From NCBI GenBank assembly GCA_003211115.1, contig QCTP01000004.1, positions 1-61,975 of the forward strand: 61,975 nucleotides of DNA. The letters run 5' to 3'. The position numbers and the translations under genes are program-made. The notes under the pieces are model-generated. The model did no database searches and was not told the origin of the DNA. It was given only the letters and a program-made list of their open reading frames with translations. Of this stretch, positions 1-10,949 are shown piece by piece (the first letter of the stretch is position 1; the number at the start of each line of letters is the position of its first letter). Origin of the DNA: Prochlorococcus sp. AG-673-M19. Its GTDB lineage: Bacteria > Cyanobacteriota > Cyanobacteriia > PCC-6307 > Cyanobiaceae.

Positions 1-978
1 ACCTTTTGCAACTTCTTTCTTATTAGTATTTACAATTCTAACAGCCTGATTAACAGTAAAATCTCCCTCTACTTCTTTAACTCCTACGACTAGAAGAGAT
101 GCTCCTTTTTTTTCGATAGCTAAACAAGCACCTTCATCTAATGTTATTTGTCCAACAGTTTTAATTGCATGAGATAACCAACTTTTCTTATTTCCTACTG
201 GTTTATCTACAGGGTGAAATATTGTGCCAATTTTTTTGTCATTGAAAATATTTATTAAATTTTTTTCATTTCTGCCATCTGCTAATTGAACTTCTACGCC
301 TCCTTTTGTGGCAATTTCAGCAGCAATCAATTTTGTTGTAATACCACCTGTCCCCCATTCGTTATTATAATTTTTGATGTTTTTATCTTTAATAATTTTT
401 AATTCATTAATATTAACTTCTTTTATTGGATGAGCATCTTTATTATTTCTTGGATCCTTAGAATATAAATTTTCTATATCAGTTAATAAAATTAGCTTAT
501 TAGCATTTATTGCTAAAGCAACTAAAGCAGAAAGAGTATCGTTATCTCCATATTTAAGCTCTTCATTAGCAATCGAATCATTCTCGTTGACTATAGGTAC
601 GACATTCAGATCAATTAACTGTTTAAATGTTTTTGAAGCATTATTGAAGGATTCGCGCGTATCAAAATCAGTTTTAGTTATCAGTATTTGAGCTATATTA
701 TGACCTAGCTTTTTCATTGTCTTTTCATATAAAGTCATTAAATTAACTTGTCCTACTGCAGCCACAGCTTGAAGTGTACTAAGTTCCTTTGGTCTTGTGT
801 TTAAATTTAATTTTTTACATCCTAATCCAACCGCACCACTCGTTACGAGAATGACTTTATTGCCTTTTAGAATAAAACTTGTCAAAGATTTGCATAATCT
901 TTCTATTACTTGTTCTGTAGATTGATCCTCATTTCCCCTGAGAATACTAGTACCAATTTTTACGACCCATGTTTTCAT
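1..978 (-). CDS. proB: Glutamate 5-kinase, 3' end truncated by window edge
   Basis: Reverse-strand reading from ATG at 978 gives [21 protein letters not shown]..., typical of ProB; not in the ORF track because the stop lies outside the window. Confidence 0.9.
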   Translation of the reverse strand, partial: MKTWVVKIGTSILRGNEDQSTEQVIERLCKSLTSFILKGNKVILVTSGAVGLGCKKLNLNTRPKELSTLQAVAAVGQVNLMTLYEKTMKKLGHNIAQILITKTDFDTRESFNNASKTFKQLIDLNVVPIVNENDSIANEELKYGDNDTLSALVALAINANKLILLTDIENLYSKDPRNNKDAHPIKEVNINELKIIKDKNIKNYNNEWGTGGITTKLIAAEIATKGGVEVQLADGRNEKNLINIFNDKKIGTIFHPVDKPVGNKKSWLSHAIKTVGQITLDEGACLAIEKKGASLLVVGVKEVEGDFTVNQAVRIVNTNKKEVAKG

Positions 979-1469
979 TTTAAGAAAATAGAAATCATTT
1001 TTTCTAGGATTAATGTTAAATTGAATTTAATTGGCAATCCATTTTTGCTTAATCGCTTAACTAATATTGTCTGAATATTACATCTATTTCCTACAATAAT
1101 ATCAGTAAGAATTCTATCCCCGATTATAGCAATATTTTTTGAGTCTTCATTCATTTCTGAAATTACACCTAAAGTAATTTTTTTCCTCGGTTTTAGAGCG
1201 TTTGATTTATATCTGATATCTAATTCCTTAGCAATCTTTCTAATGCGTTCATTAGAAGGGTTATTACTTATTAAGTATAAAGAGAATAATTTCTTAGATT
1301 CTTTAATCCAATGTTTTACATTCGTTGGAATTATATTTGATTGACGACTTAATAATGTACCATCAACATCTATTAATAAGCTTTTAATTCCTTCATTTTG
1401 TAGTTTTAATTGAGATATTTCATATATAGGAAGTTTAGAGTCCCAATGGACATTTACGAGAGAGCTCAT
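975..1469 (-). CDS. YqeG-family HAD IIIA-type phosphatase
   Basis: [16 protein letters not shown] motif [13 protein letters not shown] motif; overlaps the proB start. Confidence 0.85.
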   Translation of the reverse strand: MSSLVNVHWDSKLPIYEISQLKLQNEGIKSLLIDVDGTLLSRQSNIIPTNVKHWIKESKKLFSLYLISNNPSNERIRKIAKELDIRYKSNALKPRKKITLGVISEMNEDSKNIAIIGDRILTDIIVGNRCNIQTILVKRLSKNGLPIKFNLTLILEKMISIFLK

Positions 1470-1473
1470 TATT

Positions 1474-2010
1474 TTACAAACTACTCTTTTCTAACTCGGA
1501 TTCAATTAAAGGTTGAACTTTATCAAATTCATCATCCTCAATTAAAATTGCCCCTTGATCTACAATTTTTCCAACGATAAAAAAAGGATCAAGAGGTATA
1601 TATAATCCATATTCTTGTTCTAATAAATTAAAACTAACAAGTAATTCGTATGTTTCACCTTCCTCATCTATACCATCTTCTTCTAATTCATCATAAATTG
1701 GCTCTTCGAGTTCCCCAGAAACAGTTAATGTAACTGCCGATCTTATAAGTTTTAGATCGTGTTCTTGAAGAACTGCATCAGCATTTTTTAAGACTTGTTC
1801 GTTTTTCTCAATCTTTTCAATTAATTCTGGCTCGTCTTTTTCATTAATTTTGAATAAACTTACTGGGGTATCAACAGGTGTTAATAATGCATATTCTTTT
1901 TCTTCAACCTTTACTATTTGTTCAAGATAACAAAATAGATTATTTCCATTTGAGTCATATAAAATAAGTGTTTGAGCCTCATAATTATCTTGTGAGTTAT
2001 GATCATTCAT
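1474..2010 (-). CDS. Conserved acidic protein, DUF3727/DUF1292-like
   Basis: Acidic composition and YALLTPVDTPVSLFKI pattern. Confidence 0.7.
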   Translation of the reverse strand: MNDHNSQDNYEAQTLILYDSNGNNLFCYLEQIVKVEEKEYALLTPVDTPVSLFKINEKDEPELIEKIEKNEQVLKNADAVLQEHDLKLIRSAVTLTVSGELEEPIYDELEEDGIDEEGETYELLVSFNLLEQEYGLYIPLDPFFIVGKIVDQGAILIEDDEFDKVQPLIESELEKSSL

Positions 2011-2043
2011 TTTTGATTTAACTTATCTAGATTTATATTAATA

Positions 2044-2499
2044 TTATATTTGTTTATTACCCACTAATTTTTTTAACTCAGGACCTTCCTTCATCCATTG
2101 CTCAAGAATTATCTTGGCAGACAAGCTATCAATAAGTCCAGATTTATCTTTCTTTATACCAAATCTATTTGTTGATTCCCATGTTGAGCTATGTTCATTG
2201 ACAAAGGAAAAAGGAAGTTTTAATTCATTAAAAAGAAACTCACCATAAGTTTTGCAATCAAAAGCTTGAGATGTCATTCCCCCCTCATCATCAAGAGGTA
2301 AACCAACTATAAAACCAGTCAAATTAAGTTTTTTAATGTGATTTTTAATAGTAATTAATTCGTTATTGTTTCTTTCTCTCATTACGGCAGGAAGAATATT
2401 TACCGTAATAAAAAGTGAATCACAATATGCTAGTCCTATTCTTTTTATCCCAACATCTAAGCTTAATATTGACTTAGATTTGGGTTTGCAATACTTCAC
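2044..2499 (-). CDS. Holliday junction resolvase-like RuvX/YqgF
   Basis: [15 protein letters not shown] and [12 protein letters not shown] motifs. Confidence 0.85.
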   Translation of the reverse strand: MKYCKPKSKSILSLDVGIKRIGLAYCDSLFITVNILPAVMRERNNNELITIKNHIKKLNLTGFIVGLPLDDEGGMTSQAFDCKTYGEFLFNELKLPFSFVNEHSSTWESTNRFGIKKDKSGLIDSLSAKIILEQWMKEGPELKKLVGNKQI

Positions 2500-3551
2500 T
2501 TAGACTTCAAAGGGAATGGGGAGGGGTAAGCATTACCTTGAGGATTTAATTTTTCAAAAATCGATTCTAATGATTGGTTTATTTTATTAATCTGCTTAGA
2601 TTCATTCCTAACAATAGTATTTCTAACAAGGATAATTTCTTGGTAATTATCTCTAAAACCAGAATTCTCTAAATATGAATTTAATTCAGTATTTTCTTCA
2701 TAAGTTTTAATTATAGAATAAGGTGATTTTTCAAAGAAATTATTTAGGATATTTTTTAAAATAGGACTTAATCTATCGTCCCAACTTCTACCAATTGTTA
2801 ATGTATAAACTTTACTATCTTGAAAATTTATATCTTTTAAAATAGTGCATATAACTGTATTGTTATAAATTATTGCACCGCTATTTAAATCATTTCTATT
2901 GGAAATATCTTTTTGATCAAGATCCAATATCGTCCTTATTAAGGGAGATTGATTTGAACGAATAAAGTTAAGTACATTTATCAAATTTAATTTGTTGATT
3001 TCTTGAAATTCATCAATAGAATAAGACTTTTCATTTGTATTTTTAATGGACTTATTAATATTACTTTTACTCCACAGTTTTACGTTTTGTAATGGTTGAA
3101 AACCTAATTCTCTTGCACTTGAAATAAGGTGATTATTATTTATATCAGAATTTATTACCCAACTTGAGGTTTTTATATCTGTAATAGAAATTGATTTCTT
3201 TATCAATCCCAGGGTCATATCTTTTTCAGTTAAAGAAGACTTTATATTTGTTAAATTAGGCTTTGAAATCCTTAAGCATGAGCCCTTACAGTTTAAAGGA
3301 AATATGTTTAAATAACCTACAATTTTTTTTTCTTCTATTGCAATAATACATTTATGCTTATTTTTTTTTAAATTATTTAAAAAAATTTTTAAGTCTTCAA
3401 AAGTATTAATAATTGCCATTTTTAAAAACCAATTATTTAATTTCTCACTTTTTAAATCCATTAATAAATTTAAATGACGAATATGAAGCTCCTCAAAGGT
3501 AACCTTTTTATACTTATTGAAATTCAAATCATGATTTAAATCTTGTTTCAT
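2496..3551 (-). CDS. Conserved hypothetical, possible GNAT-like fold
   Basis: Long ORF coupled to RuvX (4-nt overlap). Confidence 0.55.
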   Translation of the reverse strand: MKQDLNHDLNFNKYKKVTFEELHIRHLNLLMDLKSEKLNNWFLKMAIINTFEDLKIFLNNLKKNKHKCIIAIEEKKIVGYLNIFPLNCKGSCLRISKPNLTNIKSSLTEKDMTLGLIKKSISITDIKTSSWVINSDINNNHLISSARELGFQPLQNVKLWSKSNINKSIKNTNEKSYSIDEFQEINKLNLINVLNFIRSNQSPLIRTILDLDQKDISNRNDLNSGAIIYNNTVICTILKDINFQDSKVYTLTIGRSWDDRLSPILKNILNNFFEKSPYSIIKTYEENTELNSYLENSGFRDNYQEIILVRNTIVRNESKQINKINQSLESIFEKLNPQGNAYPSPFPLKSK

Positions 3552-4712
3552 TTATTTATTATTCCTTATTAATACTATAGGTGTTTTTTCGTCAGAATTG
3601 CCTGCTGGATTAACCTTTAAGATTTCTTTGAGTATATTATTCACTGAATTATTTGAACTGGCTAATATTTTTACACCACCAAGATCATTAACATCAACCA
3701 CTGCTACTTCTACTTCAAGCTGTTTTGATAATTTATCGCAAAACAATTTAGTATTTATTGGACCCATAACTATGCTTTTATCGTATGGAACAACTGTTCC
3801 GCTAATATCATCAATTAGTGAAGATTCAAAACCGGTTAATCTATAAAATATTCCTTTAACCCCAATACATTTAAATAAAAATCCCACAATTAATGAAAAG
3901 GCTATCCTCGTAATACCTATTTTATCGATTAATAATTGCATCCCACAAGCTGTGGCAAGGCTACTTGTGGGATGAAAAAAATAACATAATATTTTAGAAA
4001 ATAAATTGTATTCTAAATTTTGAGGAGAAATATATCTACCTTGCATAATTGCGAGTGGTGTCTCACCTATAGTTAATATATCTTTCTGTTTTGTGACATT
4101 CTTACAGTAATTTATAACAGTTTCAATTGGATTATCAAATGAGCCAAGCAAATCAGTTTTAACAGCGATAGCTTTGTAACCTAGTTTTAAAGGAATTTCA
4201 ATCAGTTCTTTTTTATTATGGCGATTCAAATTCACTAACAAACCATCTTGTTTTTTAGTTATCCCAAAATGACCGTAATTTTCCCAAAATACCTTTAACC
4301 ATATATATTTAATTTTGTTTTTTAAATCGTTATTTTTAAATTTTAAAATTACTTGTATTAATAGTTCTGAATTTGCTTTTATAATTGTTGTTGGCCAATA
4401 ATTATTTATGTTTTTTTTTAGTGATCCAGAATAAATATAAATACTTTGCGCATAATCTAAATCTTTAAGATATTGATTATTTTTAGATTTAAAAAAATCT
4501 AAATCTAGATTTAGATTAGAAACCATAGTTTCTTTATGTTTACTTTTATTGATAATTTTTAGATCAATAATTACTTCACTATTTTTATCTATTTTTCTAA
4601 ACTTATAATCTAGAGGAACTAAAATTAACTTTGATTTTGGGAAATTATTAATATACAAATCTAGAAATATTATTAAAAATAAAAATATAAAAGAAATATT
4701 TAGAATAATCAT
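3552..4712 (-). CDS. CofE-like (F420-0:gamma-glutamyl ligase family) protein with N-terminal membrane helix
   Basis: GETPLAIMQGR, DDISGTVVP and NDLGGVKILASSN segments resemble the CofE family. Confidence 0.7.
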   Translation of the reverse strand: MIILNISFIFLFLIIFLDLYINNFPKSKLILVPLDYKFRKIDKNSEVIIDLKIINKSKHKETMVSNLNLDLDFFKSKNNQYLKDLDYAQSIYIYSGSLKKNINNYWPTTIIKANSELLIQVILKFKNNDLKNKIKYIWLKVFWENYGHFGITKKQDGLLVNLNRHNKKELIEIPLKLGYKAIAVKTDLLGSFDNPIETVINYCKNVTKQKDILTIGETPLAIMQGRYISPQNLEYNLFSKILCYFFHPTSSLATACGMQLLIDKIGITRIAFSLIVGFLFKCIGVKGIFYRLTGFESSLIDDISGTVVPYDKSIVMGPINTKLFCDKLSKQLEVEVAVVDVNDLGGVKILASSNNSVNNILKEILKVNPAGNSDEKTPIVLIRNNK

Positions 4713-4742
4713 ATGATTGTTATTTTAAAAATGCATGAGAGA

Positions 4743-5276
4743 TCATTTTTTTTCTGAAATAATACTGTTGTATTCGTTAAAACTTTCAACTGAGAATGAT
4801 GTCTCATTTATGTCAATTCCTTTTAATTCTCCAATAATTTTATTCAAATCATCAATATTAACAATTCCATTCTTATCAAATTTAACTTCTCCACTGCTAT
4901 TCAAAATTACAGTCTGAGGAATTAAACCGTTCCAATAGTAATTAGGTTTATTTAAGTCTGTTTTAGAATAATCGCTTTGTAATTCATCAGTAGTTAAAGC
5001 AATCAAGTCAATATTATTTCTCCAAATCAGATCTAAACCAGAAATTATTGGAGCCATTGCTTTACTATCAGAGCTATCGTCAAGATAAAAAAATAAAACA
5101 GATACCCTTCCGTTTTTTAATGATTCTTCAAGTGTAGTTTGAGGAGGAACTATTGCTCCATTTCCTGCATATATTGGGAAAATATTCCCGTCATAGCTAT
5201 TTGTATTTCTACTAGCATTAGCGGGATAAGAACTAAAAAAGATGAATATGATAAGTATTGTTTGAAATAACTTCAT
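4743..5276 (-). CDS. Thioredoxin-like exported/thylakoid protein, PSI accumulation factor-like
   Basis: Signal-like N-terminus; FPIYAGNGAIVPPQTTLEESL...VSVLFFYLDDSSDSK thioredoxin-like fold. Confidence 0.6.
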   Translation of the reverse strand: MKLFQTILIIFIFFSSYPANASRNTNSYDGNIFPIYAGNGAIVPPQTTLEESLKNGRVSVLFFYLDDSSDSKAMAPIISGLDLIWRNNIDLIALTTDELQSDYSKTDLNKPNYYWNGLIPQTVILNSSGEVKFDKNGIVNIDDLNKIIGELKGIDINETSFSVESFNEYNSIISEKK

Positions 5277-5290
5277 TAAAGGAAGGAAAT

Positions 5291-6913
5291 TTATTTAGTA
5301 CTAGATCTGCCTAAACCTTGTAAGATCCCTTTTCCAACTAAACCAATAGCTTTGCCAACTACTTTTGTTAAGAAATTCACAAACAGGTTACCTATATATT
5401 TTACAGCAATTTCTAATTGTGGAGCTATTGCATCTCTAATTTCAACTAATAAAGTTACTTGTTTTTGAAACCACTCTAAATTTTCTAGTTCTTTTTCTCT
5501 ATTTTCATTCTTATAGTATCTTGTAAATTTAGAATCAATGATATCAATATATTCACGTTTACTTTCATATAAATAGATAGGCATATAAATATTTTCGTTC
5601 CATCTATTAAAGTTGTTGATATTATTTCTAAATCTTTCAAAAGATCTTGTAGATTGCAATTGCGGATTTATCAGTATTGTCCTTAATTCCGGCCAACTTG
5701 AACAAATATTAAATACTTCAGAGGCTAATAAATTACAATTTCTTATAATCCAATTAGATATTATATTTTCTAGAACAATAAATGATTCCGTCTCGTATAG
5801 AGGTAATAGTTTGCCATCATAATCTATGGGTTCATTCTTTATTATTGGATCTATAAACATTATTGATTCATGTGACTCTTTATCTCTTTCATCGCAATTT
5901 ACTTCTTTATATATATACTCATTTATTGAGATCGATTCGCCATTTTTTTTAACTCTGAAATAGCTTTCAGTTATATTTGATATAGTATTAAGCCTTAGTT
6001 CTTCAATAAGAGAATTAAAGTCCTCTTTATAGTCTTTTTCTTTATAATTTTCTTTTATATTTTTTATTAAATTATCAAGTTCATCAAGCATTTTGCATAT
6101 TAGTCGTGAAATAAACTCTTTTTTTATTCCTGACAAAATGATAGATGAATTATTAAATTCAACATCAAAATTATTTGAATCATATCTCTTACTAAGACGT
6201 TTAAATATTAAATCCCAAATTTCTAAAGTGTTTTTATTTTTTATAAAAATAGTATTAGTATTTTTATTTTCTATATTGATTTTGTTCTCAGTATAAATAG
6301 CCTCTGAATAAAGTTCTAATGAATTACCCCATAGGAATATAAGAAAGGATTTAGCAGTTATAAGTTCTCTTAATCGTCCCTTTAAAATGAATTTGTATAA
6401 TTCAGGTATTGAGTCTGAATTCACATATTTGAAAATATAATTTATCTCATTATCAATTTGCTTGAGTCCAGATGATAATAATTTCTGATTAAAAGTAAGT
6501 TCTTTTTCTTTTTTGACAACTACAGAGGGATTATTTTCAAGGTCGAATACTCTTCCTCCCTCTGAAATGATATTTATAGATTCAAGAACTTTATCAACAC
6601 TAGGGTTTAAAAGTAAACCTTCACTATTTAAAGAGGGAGTTACGTTTGCTTTATTTAAAATTTCACCAGAAAAAATTACAAGGATATTAGATTCATTCCA
6701 CCTCTCTTTTAATTTTAATAATTCCAATCTTATGAGATCTTCAGATTGGTAATTAAGAATATTCCATATTATTAAATCTGGATTTAATTTTTTACTCCCA
6801 CTATCTAGTGTGATATTTAAATTATTGTCTATCGAAGTCAACTTTAATGATAAAGATTCTGCAATTAAGCTTGGAGCAATAATTAGGATCGATTTTTTCT
6901 TAATTAATTCCAA
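5291..6913 (-). CDS. DUF3685 / Ycf55-like protein
   Basis: C-terminal IAPQLEIAVKYIGNLFVNFLTKVVGKAIGLVGKGILQGLGR and response-regulator-like N-terminus. Confidence 0.6.
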   Translation of the reverse strand: MELIKKKSILIIAPSLIAESLSLKLTSIDNNLNITLDSGSKKLNPDLIIWNILNYQSEDLIRLELLKLKERWNESNILVIFSGEILNKANVTPSLNSEGLLLNPSVDKVLESINIISEGGRVFDLENNPSVVVKKEKELTFNQKLLSSGLKQIDNEINYIFKYVNSDSIPELYKFILKGRLRELITAKSFLIFLWGNSLELYSEAIYTENKINIENKNTNTIFIKNKNTLEIWDLIFKRLSKRYDSNNFDVEFNNSSIILSGIKKEFISRLICKMLDELDNLIKNIKENYKEKDYKEDFNSLIEELRLNTISNITESYFRVKKNGESISINEYIYKEVNCDERDKESHESIMFIDPIIKNEPIDYDGKLLPLYETESFIVLENIISNWIIRNCNLLASEVFNICSSWPELRTILINPQLQSTRSFERFRNNINNFNRWNENIYMPIYLYESKREYIDIIDSKFTRYYKNENREKELENLEWFQKQVTLLVEIRDAIAPQLEIAVKYIGNLFVNFLTKVVGKAIGLVGKGILQGLGRSSTK

Positions 6914-6991
6914 TTTTAAAGTCTACCTCTTATACAAAATTAACTAACAAATTCGGTAAAAACCAGTGCTATATAAATATTCACTGGGTTT

Positions 6992-7759
6992 TCAGGCGTA
7001 ATAGTCTTTATTAATTGGAATATCATTTATTTTTTCTGTAGATAAAATATTATTTGCTTCGCTAATTGTAAATTTATTTTCATAAAGGGCTTTCCCTACT
7101 ATTACTCCGTATAATCCAGAATACTCAAATTTTGTTAATGATAATAAATCAGAAATTGAACCTACCCCTCCTGAAGCAATGACAGGAACATCAGTAATTT
7201 CAAGAATCTTTTTTATAAAAACTTCATTTGTTCCTTCCAAGGTTCCATCAGTATTTATGTCTGTAACAACAAAACTGTCGATTTTAAAATAGGAAAATTC
7301 TTTTACTAGATCAGTGGCCAATACATTAGATTGTTTTAACCATCCTCTTGTACTTACTTTTCCATCTTTTGCATCAATTCCAATAATTATTCTTTTTGGA
7401 TATTTATTTGTTAAGTCTTTTACTAATGCTTTATTTTCAATTGCGGAGGTGCCCATTATTACCTTATCTATACCATAAGACAATAATTGTTCAATTCTTT
7501 CTAGTGATCTTATGCCTCCTCCAATTTGTATAGGAATGTTGACTGCATTAACAATTTTTTTGATTGATTGATCATTTGTTGCTATACCGGTTTTGGCAGC
7601 ATCCAAATCAACGATATGGATACATTTAGCACCCTCTTTTTCCCAATATTTAGCTTGCTCATGAGGTTCTTTTGAAAAGTCTTTTCTCTTTTTAAAGTCA
7701 CCTTTAAAAAGTCTTACGCATTTACCATTCATCAAATCTATTGCAGGGATTAGTTTCAT
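6992..7759 (-). CDS. hisA: 1-(5-phosphoribosyl)-5-[(5-phosphoribosylamino)methylideneamino]imidazole-4-carboxamide isomerase
   Basis: MKLIPAIDLMNGKCVRL, QIGGGIRS, VIASGGVGS motifs. Confidence 0.95.
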   Translation of the reverse strand: MKLIPAIDLMNGKCVRLFKGDFKKRKDFSKEPHEQAKYWEKEGAKCIHIVDLDAAKTGIATNDQSIKKIVNAVNIPIQIGGGIRSLERIEQLLSYGIDKVIMGTSAIENKALVKDLTNKYPKRIIIGIDAKDGKVSTRGWLKQSNVLATDLVKEFSYFKIDSFVVTDINTDGTLEGTNEVFIKKILEITDVPVIASGGVGSISDLLSLTKFEYSGLYGVIVGKALYENKFTISEANNILSTEKINDIPINKDYYA

Positions 7760-7852
7760 GGATTGGTCCTTTTCATTAATTACTTCCTAGTAGTACTATT
7801 CAATAATATAGTTCTAACTTAGATTACTATTTTAGTTTAATACTTTTGGAAT

Positions 7853-8773
7853 ATGAAAATTCTTGTAATGGGCGGAACAAGATTTGTAGGCAAGTCTTTG
7901 GTAGGTAAGTTGATAAATCATAATTATGATATTGATATCTTTACAAGGGGCAATAAATCTAATCCTGAGAATACAAATTTAATAAAGGGTGATAGAAATA
8001 ATATAGAAAGTATTCATAAGATTAAAGATAAAAAATATGATGTAATTTATGATATATCTGGTCGTGAAGTAGAACAAACAAAACTTCTTATCGAGAATGT
8101 AGCTGATTCTTTTAAACGATATATTTACGTTAGTTCAGCAGGTGTTTATTCCAAGAATTATGAATTACCCTTATCGGAGGACTCCTCACTTGATCCACAA
8201 AGTAGACATAAAGGAAAGTTCGAGACTGAAAATTGGCTAATTGAAAAAAAGATTCCTTTTACAAGTTTTAGACCTACTTATATTTATGGACCAGGAAATT
8301 ATAATAAAATTGAAAATTGGTTTTTTGAAAGGTTATTGCATCTTAAAAAAATCCCAATTCCTGGAGATGGTTCATTGATAACTCAGTTAGGGCATGTCTC
8401 AGATTTAAGTGATGTAATGATTAGGTGTTTAGATTTTGAGAAATCTAAAAATAGTATCTATAACTGTTCTGGAGAAAAAGGAGTCACTATAAAAGGTTTA
8501 ATTTATATGTGTGCAGAAGTTTGTGGTTTAAATAAAAATGAAATTTCTTTAAATAAATTTGATTTTGAAAAATTAGATCCTAAATCAAGAAAAGGATTTC
8601 CAATTAGATTAAATCACTATCAAACTGATATTTCCAAAATAAAAAACGATTTAAATTGGAAACCAAAATTTGATTTACTTAGTGGTTTGAAAGACAGTTT
8701 TATCAAAGATTATCAATTTAAAAAGGATAATGAATTTGATAGCAATTCAGATAGTATTCTTTTTAACTCTTAA
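7853..8773 (+). CDS. NAD-dependent epimerase/dehydratase (CSP41-like)
   Basis: ILVMGGTRFVGKSL Rossmann motif; YVSSAGVYSKN. Confidence 0.85.
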   Translation: MKILVMGGTRFVGKSLVGKLINHNYDIDIFTRGNKSNPENTNLIKGDRNNIESIHKIKDKKYDVIYDISGREVEQTKLLIENVADSFKRYIYVSSAGVYSKNYELPLSEDSSLDPQSRHKGKFETENWLIEKKIPFTSFRPTYIYGPGNYNKIENWFFERLLHLKKIPIPGDGSLITQLGHVSDLSDVMIRCLDFEKSKNSIYNCSGEKGVTIKGLIYMCAEVCGLNKNEISLNKFDFEKLDPKSRKGFPIRLNHYQTDISKIKNDLNWKPKFDLLSGLKDSFIKDYQFKKDNEFDSNSDSILFNS

Positions 8774-9304
8774 ATAATCTATAAAGGTTATAAGTGTCAA
8801 AATAAATCCTATCCAATAAAATATTATTCCTAAACTAGATAATAGATCTTTTGAAAATGGTTGGAAAAATAAAACTAATGCAATAAAAAAGAAGAAGGTT
8901 TTGCATTTGCCTAGTTGAGAGGCAGGTAATCCATCTTTCATAGTTGTTCTTAATACAGATATTATTAATTCTCTAAATAATATTATTGCTAGTGACCAAA
9001 AAGGTATTATTCCCATTTTACATAGCCATAGTAAAGGGATAAGTAGAAATATTTTGTCTGTTAATGGGTCAAAAATAGCTCCAAACGTACTTTTAAGATT
9101 TAATTTTCGTGCAAAATATCCATCAAAATAATCTGTTATTCCTCCGATAATAATTAGAGTAAAAACAAGGTTAGTTTTGTTAATTTCTAAAAATATTATT
9201 AGTGGAAATGTTAGAAATAATCGAGATATTGTCAAAACATTTGGAATATTTGCTTTGATTTTTTTAATATTTTTTTTAACAAAGTTTTTTTGTAAATAAA
9301 TCAT
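8747..9304 (-). CDS. pgsA: CDP-diacylglycerol--glycerol-3-phosphate 3-phosphatidyltransferase
   Basis: CDP-alcohol phosphotransferase signature DYFDGYFARKLNLKSTFGAIFDPLTDK. Confidence 0.9.
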   Translation of the reverse strand: MIYLQKNFVKKNIKKIKANIPNVLTISRLFLTFPLIIFLEINKTNLVFTLIIIGGITDYFDGYFARKLNLKSTFGAIFDPLTDKIFLLIPLLWLCKMGIIPFWSLAIILFRELIISVLRTTMKDGLPASQLGKCKTFFFFIALVLFFQPFSKDLLSSLGIIFYWIGFILTLITFIDYLRVKKNTI

Positions 9305-9416
9305 ATTTTACAATTTTATTATGTTTTAGGTTTTAACAAAATCCTAAAGATTCTAAACATAACTACTATCTTATAATCATTATATTTTATATTATTAAAA
9401 CACTATAGATACTTAA

Positions 9417-10028
9417 ATGCAGTCTCATAGCTTAAAGCTATCTCCAGATTCTGATTTGATTATTTGTATTAAGGAATATACTTTTTCAAATAATCTATAT
9501 GGTTATGTTTCAGGGGTAGTAGGTAATCTTAGTACAGCTTGTATTCAGTGCCCTGGTAATCAAGAAATTAGTAAATTTGAAGGTAACTTAGAAATCGTAT
9601 CCCTTAATGGACATTTTAATAATGGTGATGTCCATCTTCATTTAGGATTTGCTGATGAGGGATGTAATGTTTTTGGAGGGCATTTAGAAGAAGGTTCGAT
9701 TGTTAAAAAAGGAACTGATATCTTATTAGTTTCCTTTGTAAATAACACTGTTGAAATATCAAATCAATATTTAAGTGATAATCAATCACGAGTAAAAGCA
9801 TATATTCTTAAAAATTGTCCTTGGTCAAAAAGAAGCATTAGGTTGCTTGATTCGTTAAGTATTACTTATGAAGCTATTTTAATTGAAAATGACCTAGATT
9901 TTCAAAAGGTTAATGCCTTAAGTAACCATAATACTTTTCCACAAATTTTTTTAGATGATGTATTTTTTGGAGGATATGACGAACTTTCAAAACAAGCTAA
10001 ATTAGATTATTTAAATTCATTTAAATAA
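9417..10028 (+). CDS. PPC/DUF296 domain fused to a glutaredoxin-like domain
   Basis: N-terminus VSLNGHFNNGDVHLHLGFADEGCNVFGGHLEEGSIV (PPC/DUF296); C-terminus KNCPWSKRSIRLLDSL...TFPQIFLDDVFFGGYDEL (glutaredoxin). Confidence 0.85.
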   Translation: MQSHSLKLSPDSDLIICIKEYTFSNNLYGYVSGVVGNLSTACIQCPGNQEISKFEGNLEIVSLNGHFNNGDVHLHLGFADEGCNVFGGHLEEGSIVKKGTDILLVSFVNNTVEISNQYLSDNQSRVKAYILKNCPWSKRSIRLLDSLSITYEAILIENDLDFQKVNALSNHNTFPQIFLDDVFFGGYDELSKQAKLDYLNSFK

Positions 10029-10037
10029 AAATTTAGA

Positions 10038-10226
10038 TTAATTATCTCGATTTATTATTTTTTCAGAATTTAATTCACTTTCTAACTGCTTTATTAATCT
10101 AGAAACAAGACTTTGAAATTCTGGCTGACATCCTTTAAATGCTGCTTTATGTCTAATAGGTTCATTTCTTGTTCTTAAATCTGTAAGCATCAACTGTAAT
10201 GCATCAATCTTTGGATTTATTTTCAT
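10038..10226 (-). CDS. Conserved small hypothetical protein
   Basis: 62-aa ORF between coding neighbours. Confidence 0.5.
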   Translation of the reverse strand: MKINPKIDALQLMLTDLRTRNEPIRHKAAFKGCQPEFQSLVSRLIKQLESELNSEKIINRDN

Positions 10227-10250
10227 GGTTTTTATTTATCTTTGCATCTT

Positions 10251-10949
10251 TTAAATAGTTTGCATAGCCTTTTTAAAAGATACTTTTTTATTCTCACTGG
10301 AACTTGTTACTTCTATTATTTTATTAATAGATTTTTTGTTAATTAAAGAATCTATACAACATTTTGCTACCAATCTTCTTGGTATAGAGCCTTTATATTG
10401 TGTATCTTCTTTTGTATACTCGATGTTTTGAGATTCTATTTTTTCAATTTCCTTTAATCCTCCTGGCCTTATTATCGTCCAATCAAAACATAGATCTTTT
10501 AGGAAATTTTCACCAATTTTTTTCCAGATAAGAATCAAACCAAATAAGTTTAATGGGTGAAACAATTTACCAGTGCATAAAGAACTAACTAATATAACTC
10601 TTTTTATTCCTACTCTTTTACAACTCTGCAATTGCCTATATACACCAAGTGCATCTACCTTCGCAGGTCCAGTTAAATCTAGAGAAGCTCTTGCCCCAGT
10701 TGCAATTACTAATGCATCTACATTTTCTAAAGCCTTATCTAATGCATCTTTATTATCTAATGAGATTCTAATAGTCTCAGTTTTTTTAAGATTCTCAGTA
10801 ACCTTTGAATTTTTCCTTACTATCTGCTTTACTTTTATTCCTTTCTTTAATGCTTCTTCAGTTATTCTGTATCCTGTTTTACCTGAAGCCCCTGTAATAG
10901 CAATTTTCATAATATTTGTTTTAATTTTATTATTATATAAATATTTCAA
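10251..10949 (-). CDS. NAD(P)-binding atypical SDR; start is probably the internal Met of MKIAITGASGKTG
   Basis: MKIAITGASGKTGYRITEEA Rossmann motif. Confidence 0.8.
   Translation of the reverse strand: MKYLYNNKIKTNIMKIAITGASGKTGYRITEEALKKGIKVKQIVRKNSKVTENLKKTETIRISLDNKDALDKALENVDALVIATGARASLDLTGPAKVDALGVYRQLQSCKRVGIKRVILVSSLCTGKLFHPLNLFGLILIWKKIGENFLKDLCFDWTIIRPGGLKEIEKIESQNIEYTKEDTQYKGSIPRRLVAKCCIDSLINKKSINKIIEVTSSSENKKVSFKKAMQTI

Noticed and set aside
8181-8192. ACTCCTCACTTG string resembling the Yfr1 ACUCCUCACAC motif
   Set aside because: Lies inside the epimerase CDS, lacks the full motif and the flanking stem-loops of Yfr1
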